DNA of 64,000 bases from Spongilla lacustris (GCA_949361645.1 OX442415.1:27874847-27938846), one strand, 5' to 3'. Positions 22,555-34,800 are shown, numbered from the stretch's first letter. Program-made: numbers and translations. Notes: generated from the letters alone by a model not told the origin.

Positions 22555-25500
22555 CTTAACCCTTCACACTCTTACAAAGACCACACCAACAGGGCATGTT
22601 GCGGCTAAGCTGATTAACCCTTCACACTCATACAATGACCCACAGGACAATTTTTGCGGCCAATTGTTTAACCCTTCAAAGAGGGCACTATTTGCTGCTA
22701 AGCCGATTAACCCTTCACACTGTTACCAAGACCACACCCACAGGGCACTTTTTGCAGCTAAGCGGATTAACTCTTCACACTGTTACAAAGACCACACCCA
22801 AAGAGGGCAGTATTTGCTGCTAAGCCGATTAACCCTTCACACCGTTACAAAGACCACACCTACAGGACACTTTTGCGGCTAATTATTTAACCCTTCACAC
22901 TCTACAAAGCCACACCCACAGGGCACCTTTTGCGGCTAAGTTGATTAACCCTTCAAAGAGGACACTTTTTGCAGAAAAGTTCATTAACCCTTCACTCTCT
23001 TACATATACCACACCCACAGGGCACTTTTTGCGGCCAATTGTTTAACCCTTCAAAGAGGGCACTATTTGCTGCTAAGCCGATTAACCCTTCACACTGTTA
23101 CCAAGACCACACCCACAGGGCACTTTTTGCGGCTAAGCAGATTAACTCTTCACACTGTTACAAAGACCACACCCAAAGAGGGCAGTATTTGCTGCTAAGC
23201 CGATTAACCCTTCACACTGTTACAAAGACCACACCTACAGGACACTTTTGCGGCTAAGTTGATTAACCCAAAGAGGACACTTTTTGCAGAAAGTTCATTA
23301 ACCCTTCACTCTCTTACATATACCACACCCACAGGGCACTTTTTGCGGCTAAATTGATTAACCCTTCAAACTCTTACATAGACCACACCCACAGGACAAT
23401 TTTTGCGGCCAATTGTTTAACCCTTCAAAGAGGGCACTATTTGCTGCTAAGCCGATTAACCCTTCACACTGTTACCAAGACCACACCCACAGGGCACTTT
23501 TTGCGGCTAAGCGGATTAACCCTTCACACCGTTACAAAGACCACACCCAAAGAGGGCAGTATTTGCTGCTAAGCCGATTAACCCTTCACACCGTTACAAA
23601 GACCACACCTACAGGACACTTTTGCGGCTTATTATTTAACCCTTCACACTCTACAAAGCCACACCCACAGGGCACCTTTTGCGGCTAAGTTGATTAACCC
23701 TTCAAAGAGGACACTTTTTGCAGAAAGTTCATTAACCCTTCACTCTCTTACATATACCACACCCACAGGGCACTTTTTGCGGCTAAATTGATTAACCCTT
23801 CAAACTCTTACATAGACCACACCCACAGGACAATTTTTGTGGCCAATTGTTTAACCCTTCAAAGAGGGCACTATTTGCTGCTAAGCCGATTAACCCTTCA
23901 CACTGTTACCAAGACCACACCCACAGGGCACTTTTTGCGGCTAAGCGGATTAACCCTTCACACCGTTACAAAGACCACACCCAAAGAGGGCAGTATTTGC
24001 TGCTAAGCCGATTAACCCTTCACACCGTTACAAAGACCACACCTACAGGACACTTTTGCGGCTTATTATTTAACCCTTCACACTCTACAAAGCCACACCC
24101 ACAGGGCACCTTTTGCGGCTAAGTTGATTAACCCTTCAAAGAGGACACTTTTTGAAGAAAAGTTCATTAACCCTTCACTCTCTTACATATATCACACCCA
24201 CAGGGCACTAAATTGATTAACCCTTCAAACTCTTACATAGACCACACCCACAGGACAATTTTTGCGGCCAATTGTTTAACCCTTCAAAGAGGGCACTATT
24301 TGCTGCTAAGTCGATTAACCCTTCACACTCTACAAAGATCACTCACTTTTTGCAGAAATGTTCATTAACCCTTCACTCTCTTACATATACCACACCCACA
24401 GGGCACTTTTTGCGGCTAAATTGATTAACCCTTCAAACTCTTACATAGACCACACCCACAGGACAATTTTTGCGGCCAATTGTTTAACCCTTCAAAGAGG
24501 GCACTATTTGCTGCTAAGCCGATTAACCCTTCACACTGTTACCAAGACCACACCCACAGGGCACTTTTTGCGGCTAAGCGGATTAACCCTTCACACCGTT
24601 ACAAAGACCACACCCAAAGAGGGCAGTATTTGCTGCTAAGCCGATTAACCCTTCACACCGTTACAAAGACCACACCTACAGGACACTTTTGCGGCTTATT
24701 ATTTAACCCTTCACACTCTACAAAGCCACACCCACAGGGCACCTTTTGCGGCTAAGTTGATTAACCCTTCAAAGAGGACACTTTTTGAAGAAAAGTTCAT
24801 TAACCCTTCACTCTCTTACATATACCACACCCACAGGGCACTAAATTGATTAACCCTTCAAACTCTTACATAGACCACACCCACAGGACAATTTTTGCGG
24901 CCAATTGTTTAACCCTTCAAAGAGGGCACTATTTGCTGCTAAGTCGATTAACCCTTCACACTCTACAAAGATCACTCACTTTTTGCAGAAATGTTCATTA
25001 ACCCTTCACTCTCTTACATATACCACACCCACAGGGCACTTTTTGCGGCTAAATTGATTAACCCTTCAAACTCTTACATAGACCACACCCACAGGACAAT
25101 TTTTGCGGCCAATTGTTTAACCCTTCAAAGGGGGCACTATTTGCTGCTAAGCCGATTAACCCTTCACACTGTTACCAAGACCACACCCACAGGGCACTTT
25201 TTGCGGCTAAGCGGATTAACCCTTCACACCGTTACAAAGACCACACCCAAAGAGGGCAGTATTTGCTGCTAAGCCGATTAACCCTTCACACCGTTACAAA
25301 GACCACACCTACAGGACACTTTTGCGGCTAATTATTTAACCCTTCACACTCTACAAAGCCACACCCACAGGGCACCTTTTGCGGCTAAGTTGATTAACCC
25401 TTCAAAGAGGACACTTTTTGAAGAAAAGTTCATTAACCCTTCACTCTCTTACATATACCACACCCACAGGGCACTAAATTGATTAACCCTTCAAACTCTT

Positions 25501-25920
25501 ACATAGACCACACCCAAAGGACAATTTTTGCGGCTAATTGTTTAACCCTTCAAAGAGGGCAGTATTTGCTGCTAAGCCGATTAACCCTTCACACCGTTAC
25601 AAAGACCACACCTACAGGACACTTTTGCGGCTAATTATTTCACTCTACAAAGCCACACCTACAGGGCACCTTTTGCGGCTAAGTTGATTAACCCTTCAAA
25701 GAGGACACTTTTTGCAGAAAAGTTCATTAACCCTACATATACCACACCCACAGGACACTTTTTGTGATTAACCCTTCACACTTTTACAAAGACCACACCC
25801 ACAGGGCACTTTTTGCTTAACCCTTCACACTCTTAAAAGACCACACCCACAGGGCTCCTTTTGCAGCTATGTTGATTAACCCATCAAGCTCTTTTAAAAA
25901 AAAAACCCACCTGCTGGGCT
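22555..25920 (-). repeat. 60-bp satellite, right arm, with higher-order repeats
   Basis: Same unit as 606-1,850 in reverse orientation (TTAACCCTTCACACTNTTAC, ACCACACCCACAGGGCAC, TTTTTGCGGCTAAG). Identical multi-unit blocks recur: an identical 91-residue shadow frame starts at 23,413, 23,847 and 24,480, and its start recurs at 25,113, giving periods of 434, 633 and 633 bp. The 633-bp block is the 434-bp block plus about 199 bp. Such near-identical long-period copies mean recent amplification in this arm only. Confidence 0.93.
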
Positions 25921-26597
25921 CTTTTGATGGTTAAGTTGCTAAAAACTCTCACACTCTCTTGCAAAGGCATGTTGGGCGTAGCCCGACCTTCGCGTTTTGG
26001 CGGCAACGTGGTACCTGGAACGTTTTCGCCAAAACGCGAAGATAACAACCTCCACACTTGCGCAATGTAGGCCACACCAACACGACAAATTGCCTTTTGT
26101 TTCACAACCAGAGCACCCTAGCAAACCAAACAACGCATACGCATTCACTTGACAACTTACGCAATACGGAGCGGGAGGTTTCTAGCTCGAAGCCGAGTAT
26201 AATTTATAAATTTGAACTTCGAACGGACAATTTATTAATAACGTATTGCGTCGCGTGACATGCGTATGTTGGATTTAGGTTTGAGAGCTACAACTGAGAT
26301 CCTTTAGCAACCAAAGGACAGGACTTTTTATTAGCTACTTACTATGAGGGGTTCGTAAAAATAACGTCTTGTTGCAAATAATGTTTATTAAGTACACGTA
26401 TACGGTGTGTTATTTCATGCATGTATTTCTAACGTTTTAAATACCAACCCTTTATGAGGATGTTGAGGTCGTAGTTTCAGTTTTCTAAGCTGACCAATCT
26501 TCACAAAAGCACTGCAGCCTACTGTGGTAATCGATCTCTGCGCGTCCTCAACCGTTCATTGTTGACCAATTTATTATTTGGCAGTACATGGGTTTAG

Positions 26598-26947
26598 ATA
26601 GCGCCCAACAAAGATGCTTTCTTGCTGGCTTCACCATTGAAAGCGAAATACGTAAACGGTTGGGCCACTCTTTTAACTGACCAGCATATCTTTGAACATT
26701 TTAGAAGTTATCATTCGTTGCATGTCATCGCCTTGTCAATATAAGCTTACATGTATTGTTCATTGGACAAACCACTTGAATGGCCGTTTTGCCGTTAACT
26801 TGCTTCGGATCCTTTGCATGTTGTGGCAGTCTTGAGCTTTTTAAGCCTCTCATAAAGCCTAGTTTTCAGCTTGCAGCCCGGGTCTTTCCTATATACCTAT
26901 GCAAACTTTCAGCGAGGATAGCCACAGGCCGGGTAATATGAGACTGG
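26598..26947. other. Flank beyond the right arm, nothing recognised
   Basis: Sequence not mirrored in the window. No repeats or coding pattern seen. Confidence 0.4.
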
Positions 26948-27166
26948 CATGCATATCGAGATTGCTCCCTCGCGAGCAAAGCTGCTTAGCCCGCGAGGCA
27001 CAACTCTCGAGTTGTATTGTCTCGCGAGTACCGATATTAGACTCTCGAGAGCTCGAGAGCCCTCTCGAGCGATCACATTAAGGCAATCCCTCGCGAGACG
27101 CTCGCGTGTGTCGCGCGAGCGTCTCGCGAGTTTTGTTACCTTTCTCGTGAGCGGTACTGTAGTCAG
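26948..27166 (+). repeat. CTCGCGAG-rich element, copy 3
   Basis: Ends with TTACCTTTCTCGTGAGCGGT then ACTGTA, as copies 1 and 2, and shares GAGACGCTCGCGTGTGTCGC. The interior differs: CTCTCGAG and CTCGAGAG palindromes replace many GCGAGT motifs. It lies outside the inverted duplication, so this is a dispersed element family. Confidence 0.7.
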
Positions 27167-27392
27167 CGCGCTATCTTCTCGCGTACGGATTACTGAGTGG
27201 TTTCCTGTATGAGCTGACAACGACCCTCCAGATGGAACCTCTCTATGGCAACACCTCCTCATTTTCCGTGGTCCATGCACCACTAACTGGCTGTAACTGC
27301 CTTCATATCCCAGGTGTGTGGATTTCCCTATTGTACCTCATAAAGCACATGAACATGTGATTCCATATAGATATCATGTGATACATATATAA

Positions 27393-27491
27393 ACACACAC
27401 ACACACACACACACACATGCGCATACACACACACTCACATACTCACACACACTCACTCACACACACACACTCACTCACACACACTCACATG

Positions 27492-27570
<79 letters not shown>
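27393..27570 (+). repeat. (CA)n microsatellite
   Basis: Imperfect first part with CACTCA interruptions, then an uninterrupted CA tract at about 27,494-27,570. Confidence 0.97.
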
Positions 27571-27572
<2 letters not shown>

Positions 27573-27904
27573 AGCATGTGATCTCTCTGTTAATCATTGC
27601 AGTACAGCCTGCTGCTATGGAATGCTCTGGGTGGAGGGAGGTAGCCAGCTTGTGAGATAGCCTTGTGGAGGTAAAGGAGAGAGCCTTGTGAAGGTGCATG
27701 CATGCATGGGAGATATCCTTGTGGAACAAGAGTAAGCTTTGGTTGGGACAGTTTTAAGGGAAAGATAATACAAGCCTTCTCCCTAGAGATAAGGAATTTG
27801 ATAGCGCATCCCAGATGCAGCCACTGGGATATATGAATCAAATTAAGTGAAGATGTCTATAAAACTGAGAAAGAAATACGTGTTACATGCATGTAGATGT
27901 ATAT

Positions 27905-28618
27905 GGTGCGGAATCCGTGCAAAAATTAGAAATTTTTTATGAGGGTGAAATTTTTCATGACACACCTCGTTAATCGTGCAAATATTAGTCATGACGTACC
28001 TCGCGTAGCTCATGAGGGTGAAATTTCTCATGACGTACCTCGCGTAGCTCATGAGGGTGAAATTTCTCATGACGTACCTCGCGTAGCTCATGAGGGTGAA
28101 ATTTCTCATGACGTACCTCGCGTAGCTCATGAGGGTGAAATTTCTCATGACGTACCTCGCGTAGCTCATGAGGGTGAAATTTCTCATGACGTACCTCGCG
28201 TAGCTCATGAGGGTGAAATTTCTCATGACGTACCTCGCGTAGCTCATGAGGGTGAAATTTCTCATGACGTACCTCGCGTAGCTCATGAGGGTGAAATTTC
28301 TCATGACGTAACTCGCGTAACTCATGAGGGTGAAATTTTTCATGACGTACCTCGCGTAGCTCATGAGGGTGAAATTTTTCATGACGTACCTCGCGTAGCT
28401 CATGAGGGTGAAATTTTTCATGACGTACCTCGCGTAGCTCATGAGGGTGAAATTTTTCATGATACACCTCGCGGAGCTCATGAGGGTGATATTTTTCATG
28501 ATGTATTGCGCGTAAATGGATCGAAAATAGATGTAAGTACCGTACCGCGTACCGTACCGTACCATGCCACGGCTTGCAATTGGTCCGAATCCCACGTTTC
28601 TGTTTTCCAAATATTTTG
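27905..28618 (+). repeat. 39-bp array element, copy A
   Basis: About 14 head-to-tail units of 39 bp containing GAGGGTGAAATTTCTCATGA and CGTACCTCGCGTAGCTCAT. Unique ends: GCGGAATCCGTGCAAAAATT on the left, and a GTACC-rich stretch followed by CTTGCAATTGGTCCGAATCC on the right. The whole element recurs inverted at 46,122-46,988. As 39 = 13 codons with no stop, 13-residue repeats (HEGEISHDVPRVA on this strand) run open in several frames on both strands; I do not treat them as a protein. Units near the right end drift (TTTTTC for TTTCTC, then ATACACC for CGTACC). Confidence 0.93.
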
Positions 28619-28700
28619 TGCAAACGCATGTGTGTATATCGATATAGCTCTGCCGGGAGCCGTAGACAAAGGTATTAATTGCGAGTGTAACAGCGCCGTG

Positions 28701-28758
28701 CGTGTGTGTGTGTGTGTGTGTGCGTGTGTGTGTGTGTGTGTGTGTGCGTGTGTGTGTG

Positions 28759-28799
<41 letters not shown>

Positions 28800-28804
28800 G
28801 TGTG

Positions 28805-28862
<58 letters not shown>
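28701..28862 (+). repeat. (GT)n microsatellite with GC steps
   Basis: Long GT tract broken by GTGCGTGT steps at intervals of about 14-34 bp. Apparent Cys/Val frames are artefacts. Confidence 0.97.
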
Positions 28863-28864
<2 letters not shown>

Positions 28865-29030
28865 GTGTGCATGCGTGCGTATGGGTGTCGTGTGTGTGTA
28901 CATGTGTATATATAAATGTAACTATGTCAATCGATTATCAATATCGCTAGCACTGTATGTGCGTTGGGGTGGGGGAGAATGATTAGTGTTGGGTTTTGTG
29001 TCAATATTGTTTGATGTGGATCTGCATACA

Positions 29031-29175
29031 CAGGAAAAAACGCGTCGAATCAAATTTTTAATTTTACACTGATCGGACCACCTTATCTGGTTCAGATTGT
29101 ATAACAATTTGTATCAGATATGGTGGTCCGAATCAACTGTGGAATCAATAAAAGATTCGACGCGTTTTTTTCCCC
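29031..29175. mobile_element. Short hairpin MITE
   Basis: Terminal inverted repeats AGGAAAAAACGCGTCGAATC and GATTCGACGCGTTTTTTTCC, with an inner inverted pair CGGACCACCTTATCTG / CAGATATGGTGGTCCG. A partial relative (GATTCCACGCGTTTTTTTTT) occurs at about 48,778-48,810. Confidence 0.75.
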
Positions 29176-30429
29176 TATGGCATACCTGTACATGTGTGTA
29201 AAGGATAAGCAGTTACGGTAGGGGTAGCATCACGTCGTGGCTTAAAAAAAAAAATGCTTGTGAGAAGTGGTGTCATGTGTGAATGCATGCAAGTTAGTTG
29301 AAACCTATCATTTGAATATCTCAGTGGAACAAAATATTTCAGGGGCTCTCCTGTTCTCAACTTTATATCCCATGGGAGATGCAACAGTTTCCAGCATGCT
29401 ATACAAATAATATTTTTGTCAACACAAAAGTTCCTCTCTACTAATTGTAGTTGATTAACTCAACACATCATATATAAATTATTGCTACTTTTTGGGGAGT
29501 AAAGTTTCTTCTATTCCTGTCATCGATATCTGCAATAGCAATAACATGCATGCATCACCCCTTCTTAGATGAATCTGCTAACCAGGTAAGACTTTTTTAA
29601 TTTATTGCAAATCATTTAAAAAAAGACAAAACAATCACACCTTCAACATCCAACTCAATTATAAAACAGATTCAGTAAGGTCACATGTTGCTAATTCTTA
29701 AAGTCTTGACAGTAGCTGTGTAAGGATGGTTCCCTATTGAGTAATTGCCAGTGATTCTTTGACTTGCTGTGCAGCTGGGCATTACAATAAACTACAAATA
29801 GCAATTTCAGCTCAAATTAGTGTGTAATCATGAATATAATGTACTTGGAATACTTTTATCCTCCACATCGTAAAAAAGAGAATAGTATGTAAAAACTCTT
29901 CCACACACACACACTCACACACATACACACACAGGGATGTATTAGTTTAAGCACTTTTCAAATCCAATGAATACGGCATCGAATTTAACGAATTAAAAGC
30001 ACTTGCTTTTTGTGTGGACTGGGCATGTGGAAAATATACTGCCAACATCAACAACCACATTTTTTCTAATGCAGACTAATAATAAAAGCCTGTGGGACAT
30101 GCAAAATACCTCCGCCATTCCATTTATAAGTTGATCCATTTACATTCAATTTCAAAATGGTATGCATGCATGCACAATGTCATTGTTCTTTATTTTTTAA
30201 TGTTTGCAATTTGTTGGATTTCTAAAGCCACTATAAAAATGAATCAAGCTGAGAGCTATTCCTGACATCAATTGATTTGTAACTTGATAACGAGCATATG
30301 GAATATCACACTTGTCATTATCAAAATTTCTATCCGGCATACCAACTTTAAAAATATCAAATGAAATATAATTATGCTAACTCCACTATGACAGAGATAA
30401 TTTGTATATTATCTCTGTCTATATGCACC
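29176..30429. other. AT-rich stretch without recognisable gene
   Basis: Only short frames. A small CA/CACTCA tract is at 29,903-29,935. No transposon ends recognised. Confidence 0.4.
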
Positions 30430-30860
30430 GGCCACTCTTGATAACATCTACAGCAGGCTCAACCTGTCCCTTGTGTTCCTTGCATGGGCATGCAGGTCTC
30501 ATGCTGTAGTAATGCCAGATCTGTTTAGCTTGTTTTCTTATGTATAGCTGTATTACATTTATATATTAATTATACCATGGGCTAGGCAAATCAAAATTTA
30601 GACCAGCTGACATGTTAGTGCCTCTGCAGCATTTGACATCAGTGTGACATTCCCTCTTTAGCTGTGGAAGCGGGCATGTCATCTGGTGTGGCTGCTAGAG
30701 CTGCAGAGAAAAGGAAACACTTGCAAAATTATATTATAAGTGCACTGAAACAGTTAGGCTGGAAGTGCATTCCTTTAGCAGTGGAATGGGGATCTGAAGC
30801 TGTAGAGATGTTTTCTACTGTGGCATCATGCTTGGCTGTCATACAAAGTCAGGATCTCTG
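30430..30860 (+). pseudogene. Non-LTR retrotransposon endonuclease remnants
   Basis: At 30,615-30,660 the translation gives SAAFDISVTFPL; after a frame change 30,664-30,850 gives AAEKRKH and LGWKCIPLAVE followed by WGSEAVEMFS. At 30,433-30,475 NIYSRLNLSLV is the usual C-terminal end of the same protein, so at least two degraded copies overlap here. These are the C-terminal part of a restriction-like (PD-(D/E)XK-type) endonuclease attached to reverse transcriptase in a LINE family common in marine invertebrates. Better preserved copies lie at 34.8-35.9 kb and 36.4-37.7 kb. Confidence 0.7.
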
Positions 30861-31639
30861 GTCACCTTCTATGGTTGTCTTAGCATGATTCTGGTACAGG
30901 TCAATGCTAAAGCTATTTTGATGAGATCATACCTGCCATCATCTGCCTTCAATTACATTATTTAGGACTTATAAATAGTATTGTATTAAGTGTTATAGTG
31001 TATTACTATTATTGTACATGTAATTATATACCACTGTGGTATATAATATAATAATTGTAAGAGCAGATGGAGGACTTTTTTGTGTAACTTATGCCATTTG
31101 TATTTGTGATTAGTGTGTCTGGAATATTATAATTACTATTAACATTTATTTATTATCATTATAAGCAGAAGAAGAGAAGAAAAGGACATACAACAGCTAG
31201 TGCAGCTGAAGCACGTCGAGCTGTATCTATACTGATGGAATTCTGGGTAGAGAGGCAAATTTTTTACTAAAAATGGCTAGCCCAAAGCATAAGCATTAAA
31301 TGGGACAAACCACTGGGGCAAACCACAGGATGGCTGTGTGCAGGCAAACCACAGGATGGCTGTGTGCAAAGCTTTCTTTTGCAATACTTCGAGCCACAAA
31401 TCTTTGCTTGTGTGGTTCTCGCACCAAGTGGAGAAGCGGAGTTGGGATAGATGATGGTGCTGGATTACGTGCAGAATTACCAAAATCTGATTAACACTTT
31501 TTCTTCATTATTTTATTGTGTCATTTTGTTGTTTATATTTCTTGTTTTTCTGTGTTTGTTGTAATGGTTTTCATCGTTATTGTGCATTATTACATAATAT
31601 TTATGCATGTGTATTATACAGGGTTACACTATATAAAAA

Positions 31640-31800
31640 AGTACTGGATACACACTATATAAATTACATGCTTCTTGTGGTGCCCATGTTTAATATAAGG
31701 TAATACCCACTGGCCAGGGTTACAGTATATAAAAAGTACTGGATACACAGGGTTGCACCATATAAATTACATGCTACTTGTGGTGCCCAATACAGAGGTA
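31640..31800 (+). repeat. Two diverged direct repeats (~80-90 bp)
   Basis: GTACTGGATACACA followed by TATAAATTACATGCT and CTTGTGGTGCCCA occurs twice in succession. A second small direct repeat, CAAACCACAGGATGGCTGTG twice in 30 bp, is at 31,318-31,370. Confidence 0.7.
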
Positions 31801-32664
31801 GCATTGCCATGCTTTAGTGCAATGGACCCTCTCTGTAGAAGGAATGAGAGGGACTGGTTGTCATGTGTGATGCTCTGCTGATGCCTGCTAATTTCACTGA
31901 GCAAACTGAGAGCATCAGGGCCAAGGGCACCAGAGGTCTCAATTGCAATTGGGACAAAATGGTGGGATCTGGACAGCAGAGCATATTTCTCTCTATTTCT
32001 GGCTTCAGCAGCTGTGGCTACAGCTCTAGCTTCCCTTGTGGTATCAGATATGTATGATGCTGTGAAGGTGTCCATGGGACAATAGAACAACCATCAGCTC
32101 GCTTTTCATCTGATCTGCATAGGCCAGTGGGCTCAAGGGTTGATGTTACATTAACTGCAGCTAGTGACATACTGATGTATGATGGCATTGTTAGCAGCAT
32201 GCCTCAAAAAATGAACTTGGCTTTTCATACAGCTGAGCCCATGAGTAGCAAGGTGAGGGCATCAACAGTGGTGGCAGATGTGGGGACCTTGACAGAGTGG
32301 TGTACCTAGACAGACACCAACGCCTATCCTAGCTGGTTGTGTGATCATCCATCCGTAGGCCTAGGGAAGAGACAGGAGAGAGGGCATGCAACCAGGCCCC
32401 AGACTCTTTAGTGGCTGCTGCCAGTAACCTGGCATGAGACCTGCAGTCAGAGGTACCCTGTTGGAGCTGATCGTATGTCCCTTGCATGTGAGGGAGGTCC
32501 CATGCCTTTTGTCTGGAAGATGGAGAGACAGGAGGTGGATAGTTTTGACCCTCTCTCCACCGAATAACAGTGGCATCAACAGCTACATGTATGTATGGAA
32601 TGCTAGAAAACTGAGTAGGCAAAATGTGGTTGATGAGGTTGTAAGAACCAGCAAGTGAGGCCAA
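31767..32664 (-). pseudogene. Non-LTR retrotransposon C-terminus (second LINE type)
   Basis: Read on the minus strand from 32,550 down: KAWDLPHMQGTYD, ARLLAAATKESGAWLHAL, SLGLRMDD, then after a frame change EPTGLCRSDEKRADG and VPWTPS, then CPMDTFTASYI, AEARNREKYALL, FVPIAIETSGALGPDAL, and FLLQRGSIAL with HGNATSVLGT at the end. This order (linker, then an endonuclease-like RPDG...W...D core, then VPIAIET) matches the C-terminal half of reverse-transcriptase proteins widespread in cnidarians and sponges. At least two frame changes; the RT core is absent. It differs from the LINE type at 33.7-37.7 kb. Confidence 0.75.
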
Positions 32665-33700
32665 GAAGGCAGAAGGTACTAGCTGAGAAGCTCTACAAAT
32701 ACCACCAAAACAGGCTGGCAGAGTGGCCCAGGACCAAGCTGACTATTTGGACAGTGGTAGAGTTAGTATAATTTAGCTGTGTGTTTCATTTATTGCCTAT
32801 ATGTATGTTCATTTATCAATAACTCCTATAATAATAAGAGTGAAGGCCAATGCCACTGCCATCCTCACTAGTTGTATTTTGCATGAACTATAGGCTATGT
32901 TTAACAATGTATGTTACTTGATGATATTATTGCTTATACATTGATAGAAATCCAGCATATAAGCAAGACTGATCATCATGAGAACCCTCTGCAGTTCGGG
33001 GATGGCTTTGCATTGAACAACAGCATTATTTATAGTCTTCAGTATAGGGATAAATAGCTTGCATGCCACAGTACTGTCAGAAGAAAGTAGGAGTAATCAG
33101 CATGGCTTATATCATATAAAAACATATCATGTACATTTAGTGACATCGGTCACAGATCAGCTCCAATTGTATGTGACCATCTCATTCTACAAGTTCAGTG
33201 GAAGTGTATTCAAGATATCCAGTGGCGTTAGAGCACTACAAAGAAGGCAATGCTTGCAATGTATATCCATGCCTAATGGTTTATTATATGTGTGAGAGAG
33301 GAGAAAATGATAAGATGTCTAAGAAATCATCATAGCAGAGGGGAACCTGACAAGTGGCTGCATCTATCCCTTTTTTAAACCTAAAAGGTAGAATGAAAGA
33401 AAGTTGGATCCTTGTACTGAGTGAAAAGTAACTTTGCCTTCCTTATGTTTATATTCCATGCTTGCACATCAAGCTTCACTGACAAATCATTTATATCACT
33501 AGTGACAGGGCCTTATCAACTTTGTATGCAGTGCAATGCTAATCCCGCTGCTATTGGGCTTAATTATAATGATAAATATGCATGGTTGACCAATGCAGCC
33601 ATGTGATTATTTTGGAGTTGCCTTCCATATCATTGTATATCACAGAAAGAGAATAACTTGAAGTTTTTTTTTTGCTGACAAATGGGGGCTGCACTTTCTA
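32665..33700. other. Mostly unassigned, with one LINE end scrap
   Basis: At 32,834-32,870 the + strand translation RVKANATAIL matches the end of the LINE endonuclease family seen at 35.9 and 36.2 kb. Nothing else recognised. Confidence 0.4.
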
Positions 33701-33728
33701 ATTAAAATAATAATGAAACCATCCAGCT

Positions 33729-34083
33729 GTGTTGCAGGCCGTGCACATCATCGAACAGATGGGACCTTCTCTGGGCCTGCGTATCAATTTTGCCAAATGT
33801 GAGCTCTTCAGCAGTAAAGGCAACGCCTCTTTCCCACCAGCTGTGAAGTGCTCGCTTCTACCAAACCTAGACATTCTTGGTGCCCCTGTTGGCGACTACT
33901 TACACTGTTCCAGATTTATCGCTAACAAGTGTGCTGAATCCAAGAAATTGCTCTCAAGTCTGGTAGATGTGGCGGGAGTTGATCTCCAGGTGGCCTTCAC
34001 GTTGCTGCGCATGTGTGGACGTTTTTGCAAGATGGTTCATCTGACTAGGGTCACTCCTCCTAGTGTGGCTTCGGATGCCCTTG
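33729..34083 (+). pseudogene. LINE reverse transcriptase, C-terminal RT part
   Basis: An open frame reads GLRINFAKCELFS, then LDILGAPVGD and CGRFCKMVHLTRVTPP. This is the region just after the RT catalytic core (thumb/linker) in LINEs with a restriction-like endonuclease. It is cut at 34,083 by insertion of the element 34,084-34,800 and continues at 34,801. The upstream RT palm with its catalytic Asp pair is not present; the copy is 5'-truncated as LINEs often are. Confidence 0.8.
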
Positions 34084-34800
34084 CAGGGACGGATTTAGGG
34101 GGGGGGGGGGGGGTCCAGGGGGTCTTTCCTATATGAAGAATGACGTAATGCATAAGAATGACGTAATACATACTGTAATCTATGCAACGTTCTGCATGTT
34201 ACCATCCTTGGATTTGCAGGCTTGCACATCGTTCTAGCCAAGCGGGATCTAGATCGATCTAGCTAAATCCTCCTATTAACGAAATTTAATTTTGCATGTC
34301 AGTCATGGCATGTGTGGTTAATTGGTATTTAATCGCGCGATCGCGATCGAATGGTGCGTGTGAGCAGGAATTGAGGTAAGCAATCAAAAGATGTGAATGG
34401 GATGGATCTCAGATTCTTTTCCTCAGAAAACAGGTTATTACCGTAGCTATAGAGCTAAACAAACTAAAAGTACTAATACTATCATGAATCTGGTGCATGG
34501 CCACGTGCACGTTTCGGTCACAAATTCACATAAGCTTTGCGTCACGAAGTAGCAGTAGGAACCATAGCATTGTGAAAAATGTCGAAGAGTTTTCCCGTGC
34601 AAGCGCAGGCTCTAATAATCCGCATGATGTTTGTATTGGAAATCACTGTGAATTTCATGCTAAATAAACGCAAAAGCCACTGGGGGAGCTAGCAGCGCTC
34701 CCCCAGACCCCCTTGCTGTCACGGGAGGGGCAGGCCCCCTCCCCCAGTTGTGAATATATTTATTGGACCCCCCGTTCCCAAAACCTTGGATCCGCCCCTG
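34084..34800 (+). mobile_element. 717-bp MITE, 5-bp target duplication
   Basis: Begins CAGGGACGGATTTAGG and ends with the inverted match CCTTGGATCCGCCCCTG; inside both ends lie G/C runs and GTCCAGGGGG / GGACCCCCCG. The duplication CCTTG is at 34,079-34,083 and 34,801-34,805, and removing element plus one duplication copy restores the host LINE frame, which fixes the boundaries. CAGGGGCGGA-type ends with a 5-bp duplication are shared with the small element at 62,549-62,689. No transposase. Confidence 0.85.

Larger units (their letters stand above)
15494..26597 (-). repeat. Right arm of the giant inverted duplication
   Basis: Reverse complement of 1-6,194, enlarged to about 11.1 kb. Extra length comes from expansion of the 60-bp satellite (about 3.4 kb here against 1.2 kb on the left), a duplicated ~550-bp unit at 20,940-22,050, a fold-back element at 16,532-16,972 and about 2.6 kb (18,335-20,940) with no counterpart on the left. 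Beyond 26,597 the sequence is no longer mirrored inside the window. The arms are clearly similar but not identical, with many substitutions and indels, so this is not simply one contig read twice. Confidence 0.9.

Noticed and set aside
22555..25920. Telomere-like TTAACCC/GGGTTAA motif
   Set aside because: The heptamer occurs once per ~60-bp unit, not as a telomeric tandem repeat.
1..26597. The mirrored arms as an assembly duplicate of one contig
   Set aside because: The arms differ by private insertions, array length and scattered substitutions, so they are two real sequences; whether they are joined this way still needs long reads.
27939..28982. 347-codon open frame through the 39-bp array and the GT tract
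   Set aside because: It exists because the 39-bp unit has no stop in several frames on both strands; the Cys/Val end is microsatellite. No protein-like conservation.
33729..34136. Separate gene ending in a poly-Gly tail at 34,136
   Set aside because: The Gly residues come from the G run in the inserted MITE; the true frame continues after 34,800.
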